Source: Zelonia costaricensis
Taxonomy: Eukaryota; Euglenozoa; Kinetoplastea; Trypanosomatida; Trypanosomatidae
NCBI GenBank assembly: GCA_030849075.1
Contig: JASAOO010003426.1
Coordinates: 1-59,766, forward strand
Length of the DNA: 59,766 bases
Reading direction: 5' to 3'
Part shown: piece by piece, positions 10,301 through 18,897 of the stretch
Layout of the letters: each line of letters starts with the position of its first letter
Numbering within the stretch: position 1 is the first letter of the stretch
The notes under the pieces: generated by a model
The model's input: only the letters and a program-made list of their open reading frames with translations
Database searches by the model: none
Told to the model about the DNA's origin: nothing
Made by a program: the position numbers and the translations under genes

Positions 10301-13300
10301 CCGGGGAGGACCCCCTGCTGCAGCCGCCGCAGCTGCGCTCCCCGCAGACACCCGCAACGGTGGACATGCTGCTGCTGGACGGGTACGCGTTGCCGGTCGT
10401 GTACCACGCTGACCCCAACGCCGACGTCACCGGCGCGGCGGTACCCACCAGCCCCCTGCACTCCTCCGTCAGCACCGCGCCGACGCGCCACGTCTCACGC
10501 GCAAACACGCCGGTAGCGGTCACGGCGTTGAGCGGCGGCGGCGGCGGCGCGTTTTTCGGAGGCAGGCCCCGGAAGCTAGCCGTGCAGATGCAGCAGCAGC
10601 AGCCGCAGCATCACCAGCCACCCCTCAAGGCACCCCAGCGCTCCCCACCGCCTCCTGCGCAGGCGGGCACGGAAATGGGGCCTTGTTGCCTACTCAACGA
10701 TGACTCGCTCGACCCCCGCTCAGCCGTGACTCCGCCCACGACTCGCCGAACAGCGGAGCCGCCCGCTGTACCCGCTGCGCCGTTGGGGGACGGCGTGCCA
10801 CCAAACGCTACGAGCGGCGGCGGCGCGCCTAGCGATGCCGATGGTGGGAGCGCGACCCCCGCGTCTGCGTCCGCGTCGATGGCTGCCGGTGCGGGCGCCA
10901 GCGGGTCGGCCGGGGTGGCGGGTGACGGCTCGCGCCACTCCTCGTGGAGCGCCGGGTCGGGGGGCGGCGCCGGCATCATCATGTCCACGCCCCCCACGGC
11001 TGCTGTGGTGGCGGCCGCTGCCTCTCACGGGGCGCGGCAGTGGCTGGATGCGTTGCCGCCCTCGCCGCCGTCACCGCAGAGTGGCTCGGGCCGGCGCCGC
11101 ATGATGGGTGCGTCGAGCCCCGTGCCGCTCTCCGCCTCGCAGCCGCTACCTGACCCGTTGCCGACGGAGCAGCCGTGGTGGAACCGGCGCCGCACGGCGC
11201 AGTCGGAGGGCAGCGGGACGCTCGACCTCAGCCAGCGCGGCGCGGAGAGCGGGCACAGCGGGGGCGGCGGCAACAACAGCAGTGAGCGGGGGAGCCCCTC
11301 GCCGCACAGCCCGCGGTCTGCCAGTGGCGCGGCGGTGCCGGCCGCGGCGGCAACGCTGTCCTCCCCCCCAAACGGCGTGCTGCGGCTGTCGATGGAGCCG
11401 CCGACGCTGCTCGCCCTCCAGCACGGCGCAAGCGATGCCGGGAGCGGCAGGGGCACACGCGGGGGCAGCGGCCCGGCCGGTGCCGCGCAGCACGGGAGGC
11501 CGCCCACCACCGCCGCCACTCCACGAGTAGAGCCGCGCCGCGCCGAGGCCGATGGCATGGCACGCAGCGGCAGCAGCAGCAGCAGCACCAGCACCACTGT
11601 CCGCAGTGGCGGCGTGGGGGGCGGCGGCGAGGCTGGCAAGGATCTGCACATCAAGCGTGTGCAATCGTACGACGCGTCAGACAGCGACAGCACCAGCGAC
11701 GCGGACGTCGACAGCTCCGCTGGCAGCCGTAGCAGCAGAACTGGGGGAGAGGCAGGCAGCAACGTCAGTCCGCTGGACTCGGCGCGACCGAGACGCACTC
11801 GTGCCGCCGGACACACCCGCGGTGATGGCGGGGCGAAAGAGCCGGTCGCTGCTGCGAGGGCCACGGGGCTCGACGGACACGCAAGGGACTACGTGTGTGA
11901 GGAGGAGCAGGTCGATGCTGACGACGATGACGACGACGATGACGATACGAGGACGGTGAAGGAGTGGGTGCTCACTCGCACCTGGCGGCCGTGGATGTCG
12001 CTCTTCTCGCCCTCCACGCGCAGCGTCACGATGACCAGCTCGGCAGCCGGAGTACTCCTTGGCGACGGCGCCAGCGAAGGCGACGCGACAGCGACGTCCA
12101 ACGCAGCGGCCGTGGTGCCACTCACCGAATCGTTTATTCGCGAGAACCACGGGACTGGCACGCCGCTGCACGTGCATGACTGCTCGGTGCAGCGCATCCC
12201 CGCCGTGTGGTCCTCGAGCTCCACCGCCGTTGCCGCCCTGCTCGCTGCACGGCGGGAGCGGACGGCGCGGCGGTGCACTGAGTCGAGTCCGCCAGCGTCC
12301 CCCGCAGTCTCCCCGGAGCCGGATGACGGGGTGCTCGAGGCCGGGGCCGCGGCGGCGCTCTCGCTCGCGATCCCGGCGGCCGCGCGGTACAGCCGCGTCT
12401 CCAGCGGCGTCGCCAGCACCGCGGCGACGCTGACGCTGGTGGCCGTGGCTGCGGCGCTGGACACGCTGGTCGATGCCGAGGCGTACGGCCGCGTCTGTCT
12501 CGAGGAGAGCGCGGGGGATGTGCAGGAGGCGTGGACGGCGGTGTGGGCCGCGCTACGTGTGCAACACGAGCAGCTGCAGTCGCAGCTCCAGGCGCTGTCT
12601 GCCACGGCTGTCTTTCCCGTCACGTGGAACCCCTCTGCACCGGGGACGACGTCCAGCTGGGCCTCTGGCCAGACCCTGAGCGGCGCCGGCGAGGCCGACG
12701 CGGAGGGGGTGGCCGGTGACTCGAGCGCGGGCGGGGGCGGCAACGGTGCGGAGCTGACGGTGCGCCGGTTCAGCGATAGCTGCCCCGACCCGCAAACCTC
12801 GGGGCGGAGCGTGACGGTGACTGCGCTGCCAGAGACGGAGCCGGAGGAGAATGGAGAGGACGCGGAGCACGGGGACGCTGGTGGCGTGCCGGCGTTGGCA
12901 CTGACGCTCAGCGCCGGTGGGCGGCGGCAGCGGCGGCTCAGTGGAGCTGAGCTCGCCCTGCCCGTTGTGCGACCAGCGACGGTTGTGGTGCTCGGCCCTC
13001 TGCCGGCGTGCGTCTTGCCAGGGTTGAGCACGAGCGTGAGTGTGTGGCCCACCCACGCGCCTTCAGTTCGTGCGGCCCCGCAAGCCCCGGTGCCCGCCGA
13101 CGCCGCCGACCCGTTTCCATGCACGTCAACACCACCACCACCACCACGTCAGGGCGAAGCTGGCAGCGAGAGCGGGGACGGCGCGTCGGTTCTCATGTCC
13201 GTCATCGGCGCGGCAGCGGACGCGGACGGTGGCACGGCGCACGAGATGACGTTGGTGGATCGCCTTCCCTCCCCCGAGCCCATCGCACCGCCCCAGGGGA

Positions 13301-13755
13301 TGGTGGACCCGGTGACGGCCGGAAGCGACAGCGTCGTCCACTCGCCGCTGCGCCGGGCTGGGGGCGCGTGCGCCGCGGGTGAAGACGCCGAGGCGGACCT
13401 GCTGCGCGGCCATCGCTGTCACGCCGATCTCGTGCTGTCGCCCTTACCGGATCGGCCGCGGCGTACCACACCACCACCACCACCACCGCCGGAGCCGGAG
13501 CTGGACCCACAACCGCCACCGCCACCGCCACCGCAGTACCGCGGCTCGAGTGTCGGGCAGGTGGAGTGCAGGTGGTGCGGCGCGGCGTACGCGAGTGCCG
13601 TGCTGTGCCCTGTCGCGGGCCGCCCACACTCCGTCCTGCGTGTCGAGCGGCGTGACGAGAAAAAGGCGAAGCGGGCGGCGCAGGCGCTCTTGACGGAGGG
13701 CCACGTCGCGGAGGCCGTGGCGCTGCTCGAGCGCGCCGGCGTGTATGCGCCGTGA
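4357..13755 (+). CDS. Giant low-complexity protein, predicted N-myristoylated, C-terminal CxxC motif
   Basis: One uninterrupted frame of about 3,132 residues from the ATG at 4357. That start is preferred because it gives MGNTNTSAAGEGG, which fits the N-myristoylation pattern (Gly2, Thr at position 6), and because a splice acceptor lies 15 bases upstream. The in-frame ATG at 4129 would hide that signal. Most of the protein is Ser/Ala/Gly/Pro-rich and probably disordered, with poly-Gln (near 6550), poly-Pro (near 7840), many SP/TP sites and a run of nine Asp (about 11919-11946). More ordered patches occur near 9260-9420, 10050-10210, 11955-12020 and 12400-12600. The extreme C-terminus has C3071-x2-C3074 and C3084, resembling half of a zinc ribbon, then a helical pair rich in Lys/Ala/Glu. 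I recognise no family. Membrane attachment by myristate is an inference. No Cys lies near the N-terminus, so palmitoylation is not suggested. Confidence 0.8.
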   Translation: MGNTNTSAAGEGGERAAQFTGGGSTKAPDSGNQHRRSRHQRPRSCDGAPPPSQSTRSPSLLLQQQPPQEPPQAPSTPAAATPGDFTPAPRHKRETTPGIVTVSSMTQGSRHGSPTTPTRHRAGRSPSSPATPGALKVHSTDSGGGGAEPEVSRSPPTRSLPSGISPAAGASAPPTRQTTTTAAAGDTDSGHPLSAPPPLPSAARHRPSSRGRGENEEGDGNYAAGEGAVDERRRQQRGAPPSGEPPPRQCYGERSASADVRITRVPHAHRLADSADNDGGGSATASSSGPPATLGGDTCETPVDDGGSPLSGRPARTASSMMQLAAAMPLPLTRILSIDDARSAATTSDGGGGGATLSVPVASRQRGPALTGEYGDDDGDDELHAVAGASYTLSNVGGLVAFSRSASLQRGGAGTSLTVGPSSGGRGGGGGIGSPTLSCSPSTALSPLPLPLHASRPVTMHTCAAVAAAAASQVGSTSTGASAGPPPLRQGAAAQVEGGDTADSARAGVDDGNAVRRSGGVRVVAGRKMRASDAASATASPERAEGTSGSGGGGGGFWRWQSRNFIFRKFTSRSGSRVADSPPSVASTSAAGRSSSKSAAAGAPAPSEAQHVQQASSPASLPSPSSMTTQTASTALLMEASAAGAVPTSTATTPRGTSPSISRLAMGAADASGPREQLQESPTLQSGLPKGALRVGGSPSGAAMLPPRSTPNAAAPRSASNHAVDVDGRTQQQQQQQEAQHQQDARQRSSSSDSTTSTDTNPAPILPPPPTASFAEAIWGTAGNSNSGSNGARHRPPSGGAAPAAGSSSSSSVSAKYQPFFLQNAYPTASSSFFQASEGADGEDRAVLPARAAGAADGAATTATSTAAGRSLPYFASTGATQPRSLTGHSRVGVRESGRLSTTTVTDTTARVSPRSPAASPPSLALVETAHSGYTSAALLSAGGGGGARVAAPFPASVLPSSTSGTPAASAAPATAGVAAAVVVPGVRGKSGRPAVSQSVIIAAWNRMGARSTAASTGSWGGVGAGGGAAGVGSGLELPAELPHGPDALDLSSAPAPSAPASVSAEEPHGGPPRLLPAPSRDGSPTAATGSRHTTTTITTGTHGKGSGEHAVVMPVRRRSVLTRQRGPPPRLSPPREHADEPVEVGWTAAPVSTALSAAPPPPPPPPPPSAADSLQVEALTAPLRKPPSADSIGEAGAAAEGQPQLPGAGAEMMQREKPPAAPPASTRRAATVASPPGSPQDGAPSPAPPPPSPPRRRASASSFTANRTTSAAPDPTTHSAAAAQSVTLPPPPVPPLSANGSSHLYSSAGSPPTAGIAAAGAGTSPLGLMAWVPSNPSTPRSFSTSDSRLEAAAVAGTGAAEAAGATQDASDSGDATADLVDVAAGHAADRDGPAVHPAAPPLTHLVDGAAGGGGPHLAHSPQHRPTATGGSNSNSNSGGGDGHDASQAASDEAHQCQVHRRGPSWSFLTSPSDSTASTAVIAAAAPGYASPTRAAFGRRSSYQPPLRRYLAGAPTGAGAAAGAPSSRHTSSPLSTSRLMPRWRERLTPPTMPASSPRGSATRWGEDANGVGGRRSVTASQGTPPLAHHHVPATPITGSNSSTPVMAATAGAVAAATAVSPPRLLRREPSDDPSCVQWHEVSRRASFAAGSPLSQRLGSSRDMEDAGDFRNPLHRFTSFRGFGDSGRSAVDADTCEVRPDDVDVDVDDVVLGDDGGRGGDGRAYLVRGGDGGAGEEGDAGEGQGGLDEDAEAKGNATFLRWDSSGAPTWGMATPRPWHHSGHVDDTQGSEEEGDELGDDAGYDVEDGDGDDAAGTPKPHARHHRRCPVARPHRQRPTPPRRRRGSLTPRSASAPHLPTSPLRQPSLPHLQEEPVHRAGASREFLPSTPSEQGVPHSRTCTNNFADAIARLPPARYEPPMPSNRNTFTAFVPLSDITSSQLLATAAAVFQRGREASPHFTASPAVRRSAENITAAGSSEQPLPGEDPLLQPPQLRSPQTPATVDMLLLDGYALPVVYHADPNADVTGAAVPTSPLHSSVSTAPTRHVSRANTPVAVTALSGGGGGAFFGGRPRKLAVQMQQQQPQHHQPPLKAPQRSPPPPAQAGTEMGPCCLLNDDSLDPRSAVTPPTTRRTAEPPAVPAAPLGDGVPPNATSGGGAPSDADGGSATPASASASMAAGAGASGSAGVAGDGSRHSSWSAGSGGGAGIIMSTPPTAAVVAAAASHGARQWLDALPPSPPSPQSGSGRRRMMGASSPVPLSASQPLPDPLPTEQPWWNRRRTAQSEGSGTLDLSQRGAESGHSGGGGNNSSERGSPSPHSPRSASGAAVPAAAATLSSPPNGVLRLSMEPPTLLALQHGASDAGSGRGTRGGSGPAGAAQHGRPPTTAATPRVEPRRAEADGMARSGSSSSSTSTTVRSGGVGGGGEAGKDLHIKRVQSYDASDSDSTSDADVDSSAGSRSSRTGGEAGSNVSPLDSARPRRTRAAGHTRGDGGAKEPVAAARATGLDGHARDYVCEEEQVDADDDDDDDDDTRTVKEWVLTRTWRPWMSLFSPSTRSVTMTSSAAGVLLGDGASEGDATATSNAAAVVPLTESFIRENHGTGTPLHVHDCSVQRIPAVWSSSSTAVAALLAARRERTARRCTESSPPASPAVSPEPDDGVLEAGAAAALSLAIPAAARYSRVSSGVASTAATLTLVAVAAALDTLVDAEAYGRVCLEESAGDVQEAWTAVWAALRVQHEQLQSQLQALSATAVFPVTWNPSAPGTTSSWASGQTLSGAGEADAEGVAGDSSAGGGGNGAELTVRRFSDSCPDPQTSGRSVTVTALPETEPEENGEDAEHGDAGGVPALALTLSAGGRRQRRLSGAELALPVVRPATVVVLGPLPACVLPGLSTSVSVWPTHAPSVRAAPQAPVPADAADPFPCTSTPPPPPRQGEAGSESGDGASVLMSVIGAAADADGGTAHEMTLVDRLPSPEPIAPPQGMVDPVTAGSDSVVHSPLRRAGGACAAGEDAEADLLRGHRCHADLVLSPLPDRPRRTTPPPPPPPEPELDPQPPPPPPPQYRGSSVGQVECRWCGAAYASAVLCPVAGRPHSVLRVERRDEKKAKRAAQALLTEGHVAEAVALLERAGVYAP

Positions 13756-14121
13756 GGGGAACGAGGCCCCATCGTCTCCCGGCGCTCCCTGACCAATGCG
13801 CGTGTATGTCTGCGTGTATGCCTGTTCATTCACGTGGCGCCCAGCACATCTGCTCAGTCATCCGCGAGGGATGCCTCCCATAAGCTGTGGTGCTTATCGG
13901 CGCCACAAAGCAACCACGACACTCGCATGACCGTCGTCGACGTCGACACACGGAGTTGCAGCAGCGCATTTGCCTGTGTGTGTGCGTGTGTGCGCCCGTG
14001 TGTGCAGTGGCCTCACCGAGTGTGTAGACCATGTCGCATGGCCTGTATTACTCCTCCCCTCCCTCACATGCTACTGTTGCTCTGCACCACCTCCGAGCTT
14101 CGATGGAATCCACGTTCCCAT

Positions 14122-14154
<33 letters not shown>

Positions 14155-14248
14155 TCAACACGGCGGTGGACCCCGTCTCTTGAGGTGACTCGCTGGTCTA
14201 TCCTAGTCCCTCCCTGGCTCCCCGGTCCACGCGCTTCTTGTGCCACCC
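13756..14248 (+). other. Intergenic spacer with TG then CA repeats
   Basis: A short spacer. A TG-rich tract at about 13973-14005 follows the upstream stop, and a (CA)n run at 14123-14151 lies 98 bases before the next ATG. A possible AG acceptor is at 14205-14206. No gene is seen. Confidence 0.7.
14123..14151 (+). repeat. (CA)n microsatellite upstream of the zinc-finger gene
   Basis: About fourteen CA units in the 5' flank, 98 bases before the ATG at 14249. Confidence 0.85.
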
Positions 14249-16261
14249 ATGCGCCCCTCGACCGCCCGGCCTCTCGTGGGGCTGTCCTGGATAGGCACGT
14301 CGCACCGCCGCGCACTGGCGCAGCAATGCCACGCCCGTAACATGGCGCATCCCACGGCGGCTCTGTACGCCACCTGTCGCGTGGTGCACTCCACACCGAC
14401 GGAGTGGATCGACCGGAAGCGAGAGGGCCTGACACGTGGCGTGACGCGGCTTCCACAGGGCATGTCCCCCTTCCAGTCGTCTCGTGCAGGCGATGCCGGT
14501 GACTCGGTCACAGAGGGGTCGGTGTTGGCAGCAGCGGACGCGGAGGCGACACTTCATGGAACGAGCCGTGCCCGAACCGCCTCCAGCTCTACATCGACAG
14601 CGAGTTGCCCGCTGCCGCCGTGGCCGGTGAATGCGTTCGAGTTCAACGCGCGGGCCCCGCACGGCGGGCACGACATCCGCCTTGCCAGCGGTGACGTTGC
14701 CTTCGCCTTCCACACCGCGCCTGCCTCGTCACACGCTGACCTGGCGGCGACGGCGTACCTGTTGACGGGAATGGGCTGCGCCGTGCCGCTGTCGGCCCAG
14801 GAACTGTCCGCGCCCGGTGCATCGGCATCCACGTTGGCAGCCTCGCCGCCACCGGCGCTCGCGGGTGCGAGGACGTCGCTGCTCACGCTGGAGATGATCC
14901 GGCAGCTGCAGGCGGCGGAGGAGGCCCCTGCGGCACAGGCAGCCCTGCGCGCGGGCGGCTGGGTGTGCACGCAGTGCTGGTCCGTCGTCGGCGCGAACTG
15001 CTGCGCCAACCGTGGGCCTGCAGGAGCCGCAGCGCACACCACTACGCTGCCGCGGACGGTGTGTCCGACGTGCCACACGCTTCGCCACGACGCGCACGCG
15101 CTCTCGACCGTCTTGGCGCAGCGCCAGCAGTCAGGCATGTGGAGGTGTGGCGGGTGCGGGGAGGTGAACGCGCGCGCGGCGCCGCAGTGTCGCTGCTGCG
15201 CCGCCGCGCAGGACGATGCCGCCGAGGCCGTCGTCAAGGACGTCGTGCATCGACTCACCCTCACGGAGGAGGCCGCTGCCCGTCCTGTGGGCACTGTTGT
15301 GGTGCCGCGTAACCGCACCGCCCACTGGCGGTGCCCGGGATGCAGCGAGGTGAACTCGCTGCAGCAAATCTCCTGCCGGTACTGTGAGCGGGAGCGGTTC
15401 GACTTCAGCGTGCTCTGCCCATCGTGCGAGGCGCCGCGCGCCCTGTCCAACGCACTGGCCTATGCCGGAGTGGCATCGGACCGCACGGGCGGAGCACACG
15501 ACGCCGCATCGGCCACGTCGACGTCGACGACATCAGCGCCGTCTACGGACGCGCGCCGCCGCATGCCGGCGAAGCTCTTCGATGCGGCGAACTGCTACGC
15601 GCCGTACACGCCCCGCCTCAGCTGTCTGCACTGCCACGGCCCACTGCATGGCGGCCGCATTGCGTGGGTGCATGCAGGGGGCCCGTGGTGGTGCGCCTGC
15701 GGCGTCGTGAATGCGACCTCTGCCTACAGCTGCCTGCGATGCCGCCTGCCCCGCGTCGTCGAGGACGCCTCGGCGCTGCGGCGGCTGCTGGCGAGCCCGC
15801 CGCCGTGCGCGGATGCCGAGCCGGGCAGCGAGTCGGACGGCGCGGTGTCGTGGGACTTCGAGGGCTGCACGAACTGGATGTGTGACGGCTGCGGCGGTGT
15901 GAATGTGGCCTCGCATCAGATTGTCGTGGAGGTGAGACAGTCACCGCAGGAACCCGTGCGGCGCATGAAGACCATCCACGGTGTCGCGGCCTGTCGGCAC
16001 TGCGGCGCGCCGTGGCACCATCAGGTGCTGCGCGATGGCGAGGTGTGGCGCTGCGCCTGTCACGCCCTGAACGGGCGTCAGGACGTGCAATGCACGAGCT
16101 GCGGTCTGCCCGCGCTGGATGGGCTGCGGCCGGACATGCTCGCCTTCTGGACGCGTGGGGACTGGCGGTGCCCGTCGTGTGGCATCTTGTGCTACCGCTC
16201 ACGGCGGCGGTGCGCGTGTGGCACGCTGCGGCCTGCCACCATCGGCACGGCGGAGGTCTGA
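14249..16261 (+). CDS. Protein with seven RanBP2-type zinc-finger motifs, probably mitochondrial
   Basis: A 670-residue protein. I start at the ATG at 14249; a GTG three codons upstream is not a plausible eukaryotic start. Residues 1-45 are rich in Arg/Ser/Ala/His with no acidic residue, which looks like a mitochondrial targeting sequence. Seven motifs of the RanBP2 type (W-x-C-x2-C-x3-N-x6-C-x2-C) begin at about W238, W298, W360, W481, W543, W600 and W639. The second and third are the cleanest, for example MWRCGGCGEVN and HWRCPGCSEVN. Two others (W481, W600) have C-x-C instead of C-x2-C. Further CxxC pairs (VCPTC, LCPSC, SCLHC, ACRHC) sit between them. RanBP2 fingers bind single-stranded RNA or ubiquitin; RNA binding in the mitochondrion is my inference. 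I cannot name the orthologue. Confidence 0.8.
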   Translation: MRPSTARPLVGLSWIGTSHRRALAQQCHARNMAHPTAALYATCRVVHSTPTEWIDRKREGLTRGVTRLPQGMSPFQSSRAGDAGDSVTEGSVLAAADAEATLHGTSRARTASSSTSTASCPLPPWPVNAFEFNARAPHGGHDIRLASGDVAFAFHTAPASSHADLAATAYLLTGMGCAVPLSAQELSAPGASASTLAASPPPALAGARTSLLTLEMIRQLQAAEEAPAAQAALRAGGWVCTQCWSVVGANCCANRGPAGAAAHTTTLPRTVCPTCHTLRHDAHALSTVLAQRQQSGMWRCGGCGEVNARAAPQCRCCAAAQDDAAEAVVKDVVHRLTLTEEAAARPVGTVVVPRNRTAHWRCPGCSEVNSLQQISCRYCERERFDFSVLCPSCEAPRALSNALAYAGVASDRTGGAHDAASATSTSTTSAPSTDARRRMPAKLFDAANCYAPYTPRLSCLHCHGPLHGGRIAWVHAGGPWWCACGVVNATSAYSCLRCRLPRVVEDASALRRLLASPPPCADAEPGSESDGAVSWDFEGCTNWMCDGCGGVNVASHQIVVEVRQSPQEPVRRMKTIHGVAACRHCGAPWHHQVLRDGEVWRCACHALNGRQDVQCTSCGLPALDGLRPDMLAFWTRGDWRCPSCGILCYRSRRRCACGTLRPATIGTAEV

Positions 16262-16832
16262 GGGAATCGGCGCCGCGTACTCGCGCCCCCTCCATCCCCG
16301 TCTTCACCACCACCACCACCACGTTCGCTCGCACCCGCCTTCCCGCAAAGCACCTCCCCCCTCCCCATCGGGGAGTTCATCACACCATGACGAAGAAAAC
16401 AGGAAGAATTGGGCGAGGCAGCGCGCAGGGGCCATACAGCTTTACTGTGAGGCCGCCTCCTTTTCGCTTTCCCACCTACGCACGCACGCACACACACACG
16501 CACACATGCGTCGGTGTCGTCGACTTGGTGAACGGGCGCCGCGTTCATCGTGCAACGCGCCCTCTGTGACGACGCTCTGTGCCATCGACGCGCGCCAATG
16601 CGAGTGCCCAGGTTCCTCCTCCTCACTTCCCCTCCCCCATTCTTCGTGCTGTCCCACCCTCCTCTTCCGCCTCTGCACTGCGGATGCGACCTCCAGCGGA
16701 CCCCACGCTGCCATCGCACACACCCCCACCCGTGTCCCCCCAGCCACATCTCACAGTGACGGCCGTCCACGCGCAAAGGCAGAGCCGAGAGTGAAACACG
16801 CACGTGTGCAGCGACTCCGAGCGGACAGCGAG

Positions 16833-16839
16833 CACACAC

Positions 16840-16882
<43 letters not shown>
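16833..16882 (+). repeat. (CA)n tract, about 50 bases
   Basis: CA dinucleotides with one CG interruption near 16844. It is the longest nearly pure CA tract in the window and lies in the long spacer. Confidence 0.9.
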
Positions 16883-16883
<1 letters not shown>

Positions 16884-18896
16884 CGCTCGACATTCCGCTC
16901 ACGCCCTCATTTCTCTCGCCTCCAACTTCGTCGCACGCTGACTCAGAGAGCCCTTTCTTTCTTTTTTGGCTCTCCTCCTCCTCTTCCTGTCTTCTTGCAC
17001 GCAGGCGTGCATCTTCGCGGCGTGTGTGCGAGGACGAGCAGCTCGATCTCCGTGTCAGTGCTCCTTCTTCTACCACACACACACACGCACGCTCACACCC
17101 CACCTTTCACACTTCAGACATCAACATCCAAAGAAGAAGAAAAAAAAGCCGAGAACATCCACACAAAACCATCGTCACCATCATCATCGTCCGAGACATC
17201 GGGTGTGTGAGGCAGGCGGTCTCTGGTGGCCTGCGTGCGCGCTTTCGTGCCCGCACTTCCCCCCCTTGAGCTCCCACCCGCCCCCCCCCCGCTCTCCCAT
17301 CTTTCCCTACTCCGGGTTCTGCGCGAAGCCCGTGACGAACCACGCACGCGCCAGCACACCGGCACCACAACAGGAAAGAAGCAAAGACGATCGCCCCCCC
17401 CCCCACCATCCCTCCCGCCGCACACTTAGAGAAGAACAAGAAAATTCTCACGTCAAAGCGGCCAGCAGCAAAGCACGTTTTTCAAGGCGTACGCTGCCGC
17501 TGCCATCGCTGAGCTCTCCCTCCTCCGTTTTCCCAGTCTCGCCGCGTGCCCTCCACCCTCCACCCCCCTCTCTCGCGCTTCAACCCACCACTTTCTATTG
17601 TTCTTCCTTTAGTTTCCTCACCTCTCCTCGTCTTGGCTTGGTGTGTTAGTGCACTGCCGTGACGACGTGTTTGCCTCCTCGTTTCTTTATCTATCCGTGC
17701 CTGAGGTGTGTCTTCTTTGTTTTTGTCTTGTGCGCGTTGCCTTCCGCTGCATTGCTTTCCCGTGCCTTCCCGTGCGTCCGGGTGTGTGGGTGCGTGTGCG
17801 TGTGCGTGCAAAACCTCCAACTGCCTCACCGTCACCCATCACCCACCACCCCTCTCCCTCCTTCTCCTCTACTCTTTCCCAAAACCCGTGCGTTCCGACG
17901 TGCACATCTTCTCTTTTCTTTTTCTTCCGCCTCGTTGTCGTGATTGATTGCACTGTTGCGTGCCTCTCCGTCTCTCGGCACGTACTCACTCACTCACTCA
18001 CTTGCACACGCGCACGTGTGTGGGTAGGCGCGCAAGCCTACGCGAGTGTGACTGTGCGTGTTCGTGTGTGTGTGTGGTCACGTGTTTGCTTCTGCTTGTG
18101 TGCATATATCTTGACTCCGCTATCATTCACTCTTTTTTTAGAATCTTGCTCACCGTACGTGGACTGCGCCCTCCCCCCCTCCCCAGGCCCGCCGGCACGC
18201 GACTTCCCCCTCCGTCGACCCCACCGGTTTGTATTTCCAGCCGTGTGCGCTTGTGCGCTACTCCGCGTGTTCGAGTCTTCCTGTCTTTCTCTCTTTCTCA
18301 CTCTCTCTGCTGCGCTCCTCGCTTCACTTCTTTCCCCCCTCCCACTCTCCCTCGCCTTTGTGCTCTTCCCCTCGAGTGTACTTTTCCATCGCTTGTTTGC
18401 GTGGAGGGAACACACACGCACACACAGACAGACAGATTTACGTGTGTGCGTGTTGCGCCAGTGTGAGTGTGTGTGTGTGTGTGTGCAGGTCAAGAGACAC
18501 ACAGTGTTCACTTCTCCCTTCTCTCTCCTTTTTTTTTTTTTTTGCGTTCCTGCTCTCCCACACCCTCCTAACAACCGCGATACCGCTGTGCCCTCGGGCT
18601 GTGTCCGCCGCCTTCCCTCGACACGCGCGCCTCTGATCATCTTCGTGTCCGCTTTGCGCTGCGTTGCGTTTGTGACTTCTTCTTCTTTTCCCACCTTACG
18701 CCGTTCGTGTCTTTGTGTTTGTGTTTGCTTGTGAGTGTGTGTGTGTGTGTGTGTGTCTGTCTTGCATATTCCTTCATCTCCAGGCCCCCCCCCTCCCTCC
18801 CTTCCCCCCTCCCCTCCCGCGGGTGGCACAGGCGAAACAGTGGCCCCGCCACTCCCCTCCGCTCCCTCCTCCTACGTCAGCTTTCTCCTTCTGGTC

Positions 18897-18897
18897 N
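18897..18897 (+). other. Undetermined base (N)
   Basis: The only ambiguous base in the window, immediately before a C-run in the non-coding spacer. It marks a point where the assembly was unsure of sequence or homopolymer length. Confidence 0.95.

Noticed and set aside
16833..16882. CRISPR-like or telomeric repeats
   Set aside because: The repeats are simple CA/TG dinucleotide microsatellites without spacers or the TTAGGG unit.
17643..18734. A 363-codon frame in the long spacer
   Set aside because: Its Cys/Ser/Leu/Pro/Val-rich composition comes from TC/TG-rich DNA, with no domain-like phrase and no suitable ATG.
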